Of a stretch of DNA of 64,000 nt, positions 59,569 through 64,000 are shown in pieces. This DNA is from Isoetes taiwanensis (taxonomy: Eukaryota > Streptophyta > Lycopodiopsida > Isoetales > Isoetaceae). The stretch is taken from assembly GCA_021234155.1 (NCBI GenBank), contig JAJEKV010000039.1:11485077-11549076 (forward strand). Direction: 5' to 3'. Position numbers and translations under genes: made by a program. The notes beneath the pieces are model-generated. The model was not told the origin of the DNA. It made no database searches and saw only the letters and a list, made by a program, of their open reading frames with translations. Each line of letters opens with the position of its first letter. Positions within the stretch are counted from its first letter, which is position 1.

Positions 59569-60953
59569 GGGAACGCTAATTGGTCCCCTTTTCCGGTGTG
59601 GACGGTGGAGTCCCGCGACCGCGCTGAACACAAGGGAAAAAAAAAAGAGTGTAGGTTCAAATCTTACATGTTCTACCACATATAGATGAGTTGATGAAGA
59701 GAAACGTTCGCGGCGGCCGCTAGGCCGCCGCGATAAGTTTCTTGTAGATATAACTAAGGAATTAATATGTGTGCTCATGTGAGGTAAAGCTCGTTTTAGT
59801 ATTAGTTCGCCTCGAAATTCCGTTGGCCAATTAACCTAAGGAATCACCTATTATTCTATTTTGCAGCATTATCAGATACAAGCCTTAGATCCATGATTTT
59901 AGATTTAGCGCCACAAAGGTTTTACCCATGGTTACTTAAAGCCAACAATATAGCAATTGGAGTTTTACACCTTAGAACTTTATTTGAAATTAAACCAACA
60001 TTTAAATCAACAATATAGTCTCACTTTCTAAGGGTCTTTAACCCTCGCATATCAGGGACTGACTATCAGTTACAGCTAAGTGTAAACTATGGATCGAGAG
60101 TGTGAGTGTGGAAACATTAAAGATACTCAAAAGGGGAAAGCTATTTAAACACATAGTCAAATATAATAAAAGGATATAATTATGTATGTCTTACACAAAC
60201 TCCTAAGGGAATAACGAGACTTAGATAATGTTATAACAAGGTTATGAATAATAAATGAAGAACGTCTGTCTGTAATTAATATTAAAGTATATAGGTCAAA
60301 ATGGCAAATACAGTACAATATATAATTCTATTAAAGGGTAACTATAAATGTCAGGGGCATCTAAACACTCACGATAGCAATATATGAGTTGTTAAAATCG
60401 TAACCAAGTAGGAAAACAAAATTTAGATGCAAAATTACATTAAGCCTGGCTGTAATAAAATCACTTGCAAAGTGAAGGGAGAATATAATAGATATATACA
60501 CAGAAGTTAATATGATTAGAATGACTTTCTACTAAACAGTGCGAGGTTAATAACTATGTATTATAATATAACAACAAATAGAAGTTCTTTATATCTATAC
60601 CTGTCTTTAATATATAATCAGTTACCTGTATGTATAGAAAGAATGATTTCTAAAATAGATAGACTGTGAACTCGTCACCACGAATGAAACAGTGAGACTT
60701 CCACAAACCTTGACTGTTCACTTTTGACAGTCCTAAGCGATGATCATGTCTGATCTATACCTCTACCTCTTATATTCCAGAGTTATAAATTGCACATTAC
60801 AAGTCATTTCAAACTTAATCACTTTGAACATGACAACGTCTGTGTGACTTATAATCTCACGCTATCTCTTTAAGGAGGGGAGACTTCCTTCCAATGTATG
60901 ATGTGTTGCCCTGCAACAAGAGTAGTCTTGATGCTGAGGACAGCATCATTTTT
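59569..60953. other. Retrotransposon interior after the GT92 fragment
   Basis: 59569-59700 includes a T-arm-like GTAGGTTCAAATCTTAC followed by ATGTTCTACCA. 59700-59742 forms a GC-rich hairpin with 10-bp arms (CGCGGCGGCC/GGCCGCCGCG) and outer AGAAAC/GTTTCT pairing. The remainder is AT-rich with no coding signal. Confidence 0.45.
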
Positions 60954-60966
60954 AAGGTGGGGAGAA
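60954..60966 (+). promoter_or_regulatory. Polypurine tract
   Basis: AAGGTGGGGAGAA immediately before the 3' LTR; primes plus-strand synthesis. The single T is common in plant Ty3-type tracts. The preceding GATGCTGAGGACAGCATCATT resembles the end of the interior of plant Ty3/gypsy elements, but that is a weak hint at the superfamily. Confidence 0.88.
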
Positions 60967-62533
60967 TGTGACATTCCACATATTTATACACATATTTAAG
61001 TATAAATACATGACACGTCACTATGGATAATTAATGGCACATTAATTATTCATAAGCTAAGGTTAGCTATGTTAATAATTAAATTATAAAGGTGGAAACC
61101 TAACCCAAAACCCTAATTCGAATTTAGGGCTTATCCTAATCTTAAAAAGGGCTAAAATACCAAATTAGTTAATTAATGACATGCCACCTGGCCCAAGTCG
61201 ATTGGGCAAGGCAGGGTTTCCATTTTAGACACCCAAATTAGGGCTTTTGTGCCCCAATTCGAATTAGGAGCAATTGGAGATGGAGGAGGAGAAGCAGCCA
61301 CCAGGCGCCCTTCAGTTAGTCGAGACGGAGCGGACCAAGACCGATTTGATGGTTGGTCAGTAGGTTACCTTGTTAATTTATAGCATAGCGCCTCTCTGGG
61401 GTGTGTTCTTTCCCTCTGTTTTCTCTGTGGTTTACCTGTTAGGCTAACCCTTGATTGATATGGTGAGTATTCTCATCTCTAGTCTCTGTATGTGCTTTGG
61501 TTGATGGTTTAGTAGTTCTTTGCTTAGTTAGCACTCCCAAGATGGGGGATTACGGGGGGTAGAGACCTCTGAGCCCATGTATTATAGTATGCTCCTAGAT
61601 AGAGTCCTGTATTATTCCCATTAGTTGCGGCCTGTGCACAAGAGACCACCGGGCCGTGGATGCTATGGAATTGCTCAGCACCAGAGAAGGGACGCAGTGG
61701 TGAAGTGGGAGTGGGGTCTTGCACGAACATAAAAGGCTCCTGAGACTCCTACAGTGGGCTAGGCCTGATAGTCGGTCACGTAGAGGGCCGGGTATGGGTC
61801 TGACACTCCCTGGGTGCAGAGGTGTGACCCGTATGGGGCATCCTGTACTTTGATGATAAAGTTAGGGGAGTAGGTCGGGTACGGATGCGGGGGTCGCTGA
61901 TGCGGCACGTATTCTCTAGCTCACCCATGGAACCGCTGCGATCCTGGAAGGGGACACTTCCCCGACCTGCCTCATCGGACCAGGGAGATGTAACCTGGAG
62001 TAGGCTCGAAGGGTGGTACCTTGAGTCTGCGTCTCCGGAAGGCTATAGTGACGCCATAGCATGATTCGACTCATCTGCAAAGTGTGCACAGGAGGGGCGG
62101 ATGGAGTGGACAACCCTAGCCACTGTTCTATGCCAGCCAACGCCAGGTTATACCTCTGTCTGTTGATCTCTTGAGACCGAGCCGTCAGTCCATCCTCACA
62201 GGAGTCTGAACCGGGGTAGAACCTGGGGTTTGGGGTGTTTTCCTTAGGATTAGATGCATATTCTTTGCCGTTAGTACTTGGATGGATATGCCACCCTTCG
62301 TGGTGGTTAATTATATATGATTTATGATGTGTGCTAACATGTATTCACGCTTCCGCAACTTAGGAGTTCCATTGAAGGCGTGGGCCGAATGACACCTCCG
62401 TGTGCCGGGCATCTCTCTACGGATGGTCCGAGTTAGACGGAGGGCCCTGCTCATGGTGAGTTGATTGCCATGGGAGGGGGAAGTCCCTGTATGTATACGT
62501 CCAGAACACCGTATATATTCAGGGAGCGTCACA
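60967..62533 (+). repeat. 3' LTR, 1567 bp
   Basis: Near-identical to 50194-51767, beginning TGTGACATTCCAC and ending GGGAGCGTCACA. A first-base-pair change breaks the perfect inverted end (TGTGACA). Small gaps relative to the 5' LTR lie near 62402 and 62452. Confidence 0.93.
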
Positions 62534-63190
62534 TTAATCTGGTTAATGTAGCCATAGGTTAATATGGCCACAGATTGATGTGGCCATAGGTTGGTGTAAT
62601 TCTATTATTATTCTATTAAAGTAATTCTATCTTTATTCTATTAATGTGATTCCATAGGTTGATGTGGTTAATGTGGCCATAGCTTAATATGGCAATATGG
62701 CCATAGATCAATTTAGTTAGTGTGGTCATAGGTTAATGTGGCCATAGATTGGTGTAATTCCATTACTATTCTAATAATGTGATTCCATATGTTGATGTGG
62801 TTAATGTGGCCATAGTAATTTGGTTAGTGTGGCCATAGGATGAGGTTAATGTGGCCATAAATTAATTTGGTTAATATGGCCATATGTTAATGTGGCATTA
62901 GGTTATTATTCTATTAATGTGCCTGTATTTTGTCTAAGTGGTTAATGTGGCCACAATCTATTTGTTCCCCCATGTATAATTAATGTGGCCAAGCATGTGC
63001 TCTCGGTAATTAATGTGGCCTTAGATCAGAGTCGTTAATTTGGCCACGAAATGTGCCTGTGCTTTGTGGAAGTGGTTAATGTGGCCACAGGCCTGTGCTT
63101 TGTGAAAGTGGTTAATGTGGCTACAATCTATTTGTTTCTGTCACTTGGTGGTTAATGTGGCCATATTAATGTGGTCAGATTGATCCGGCA
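62534..63190 (+). repeat. TTAATGTGGCC minisatellite, right array, part 3
   Basis: Continuation of the same array after the LTR retrotransposon, opening with the target duplication TTAAT. Units of GGTTAATGTGGCCATA alternate with TTCTATTATTATTCTATTAA and, further right, GTGCCTGTGCTTTGTGGAAGT spacers. It ends about 280 bp before the Ulp1-type fragment. Confidence 0.88.
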
Positions 63191-63469
63191 AGACATTGCC
63201 AGCAGATACACTCCATTTCATCAAAGTCCAAGAACAAGACAGAAAATAATGTACACATGAAATCCATTGTTTTCAGCAAATGTAGTTATCAAAGCATAGT
63301 TTCTTTGGAGAGTTTGGTAGCTGCCTATTTCTTGACCTTTCCCTTGCCTTTCTTAGTGTTGCTTTTAGCTGCTTTCTTTGTGCTCACTAATGTCTCTTGC
63401 AATTTGCCGAACACAACGTTGTAGGCTTACCTGCAATTTGCAACCTGCACTTTATTAAACCAGTCTGGA

Positions 63470-63731
63470 CTAACCTGCAAATGTAAAAAGATCAATTAAG
63501 GGAAACACAATTCGAGATAAAAGGTGGACTGGTTTTAAAGAATACCTCACGAGCTTCATATGTGGAATCATTGACAATGAAGTCTTCAATAAATTTTCGT
63601 GCAAAAAGAATTGTGTAGATTCCACAATCTGAACCATTTTCTTGTTCAGGATTGCGCATTTCAAGCACTAGTACTGAGAGCCAATTAGGATAGGCAGAGC
63701 CCCAAACCTTATGAACCTGTCCTATGAACAT
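63470..63731 (-). pseudogene. Ulp1-type (C48) cysteine protease fragment
   Basis: The minus strand encodes a piece of a Ulp1/SENP-like peptidase with the catalytic Cys motif: QENGSDCGIYTILFARKF. This matches the Q...DCG.F pattern of the C48 family, which removes SUMO-like tags in host proteins. A donor-like GAG|GTATTC after EARE may end the exon near 63546. The catalytic His and Asp would lie upstream (toward 64000), where only broken frames are visible before the window ends. Ulp1-like domains are carried by some plant MULE families. Its place next to the array that also flanks a MULE transposase suggests a shared origin, but it runs opposite to that transposase. Confidence 0.7.
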
Positions 63732-63739
63732 GTTCTATG

Positions 63740-64000
63740 ACTTACTAATATTAGATCTAAAAAGACAGCGCATAAATCTGTATGAGTTTGGAATTTTGAT
63801 GCCTTACTCTGCAAAATGAGCTATGATTCTAGAGGAATGCCAGTTTCGAAGTGAGTCGAAGTGAAGCACACTGGGGCAGCTTGTTCCAACGAAATTGCGG
63901 ATGTCTACATCTCCATAGTAGATAAACAAACTCCAGTGGCAACTACAGCAAGAATGCAAGAAAGAACATCAATTTCAAAGATGGAGCAGTACATTTAAAT
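63740..64000. other. Window end, probably continuation of the Ulp1-type gene
   Basis: Minus-strand reading shows short broken frames only; no motif can be assigned before the sequence ends. Confidence 0.3.

Larger units (their letters stand above)
50194..62533 (+). mobile_element. LTR retrotransposon, 12,340 bp, no recognisable gag-pol
   Basis: Two LTRs (50194-51767 and 60967-62533) bracket a 9.2-kb interior. The exact 5-bp target duplication TTAAT lies at 50189-50193 and 62534-62538. A primer-binding site for initiator Met-tRNA starts at 51769, and a polypurine tract is at 60954-60966. All signals say the element runs plus-ward and is structurally complete. The interior shows no gag, protease, reverse transcriptase or integrase motif on either strand. 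That fits a large non-autonomous derivative (LARD type), or an interior replaced and decayed. A truncated GT92 gene (58600-59568) and a TIR element (56944-57545) lie inside. The LTRs differ at about 3% of positions by rough eye count. Confidence 0.93.

Noticed and set aside
59650-59685. Possible tRNA gene ending in CCA
   Set aside because: Only a T-arm-like stretch and a CCA-like end are visible; no anticodon arm, D arm or matching 5' acceptor strand was found.

Overview
This is a repeat-rich stretch of nuclear DNA from a vascular plant. The evidence is a plant-type UDP-glycosyltransferase with its PSPG box, plant copia/LINE/MULE/Helitron elements, GT-AG introns, and a mitochondrial-type ribosomal protein L16 with an added presequence. 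The species cannot be fixed from the sequence. The density of old, nested elements would suit a large genome such as a gymnosperm or fern, but that is inference. Only two genes look intact: a two-exon UGT (17629-19132, +) and a nuclear gene for mitochondrial RPL16 (36103-36660, +). Most of the rest is transposable elements and gene fragments carried by them.

Layout. 1-1740: decayed Ty1/copia gag-protease-integrase (minus). 1742-2355 and 4340-4940: two copies of an unidentified exon-like segment. 5900-11270: a GC-rich LINE (minus) with ORF1 and ORF2. 12185-15190: a 5'-truncated LINE (minus) with a 13-bp target duplication, interrupted by a 1.6-kb solo LTR (12928-14534). 17629-19132: UGT gene. 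20167-20545: a host segment that also occurs at 22129-22262 plus 26944-27200, where a 4.68-kb Helitron (22263-26943, minus) splits it. The Helitron carries exons of a GH27 alpha-galactosidase. 29400-33250: a pogo/CENP-B-type transposase pseudogene (minus) split by a second solo LTR (31089-32677). About 35300-36660: RPL16 gene. 38990-41760: a MULE transposase pseudogene with arrays of a TTAATGTGGCC-type minisatellite on both sides.

Right half (41790-63190). One minisatellite array is broken twice: by a second Helitron of the same family (42090-49773, plus; carries histidine-phosphatase exons and a 595-bp near-perfect palindrome) and by a 12.34-kb LTR retrotransposon (50194-62533, plus; 5-bp TSD TTAAT, PBS and PPT present). 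The retrotransposon has no recognisable gag-pol. It carries a truncated GT92 glycosyltransferase gene with an intron, and it has a TIR element nested inside it. The window ends with an Ulp1-type protease fragment (minus), as found in some MULE families.

The main result is that insertion boundaries can be read to the base from TSDs, terminal motifs and an in-window empty site. The order of nesting can therefore be reconstructed, and three separate cases of host gene fragments inside mobile elements can be documented.
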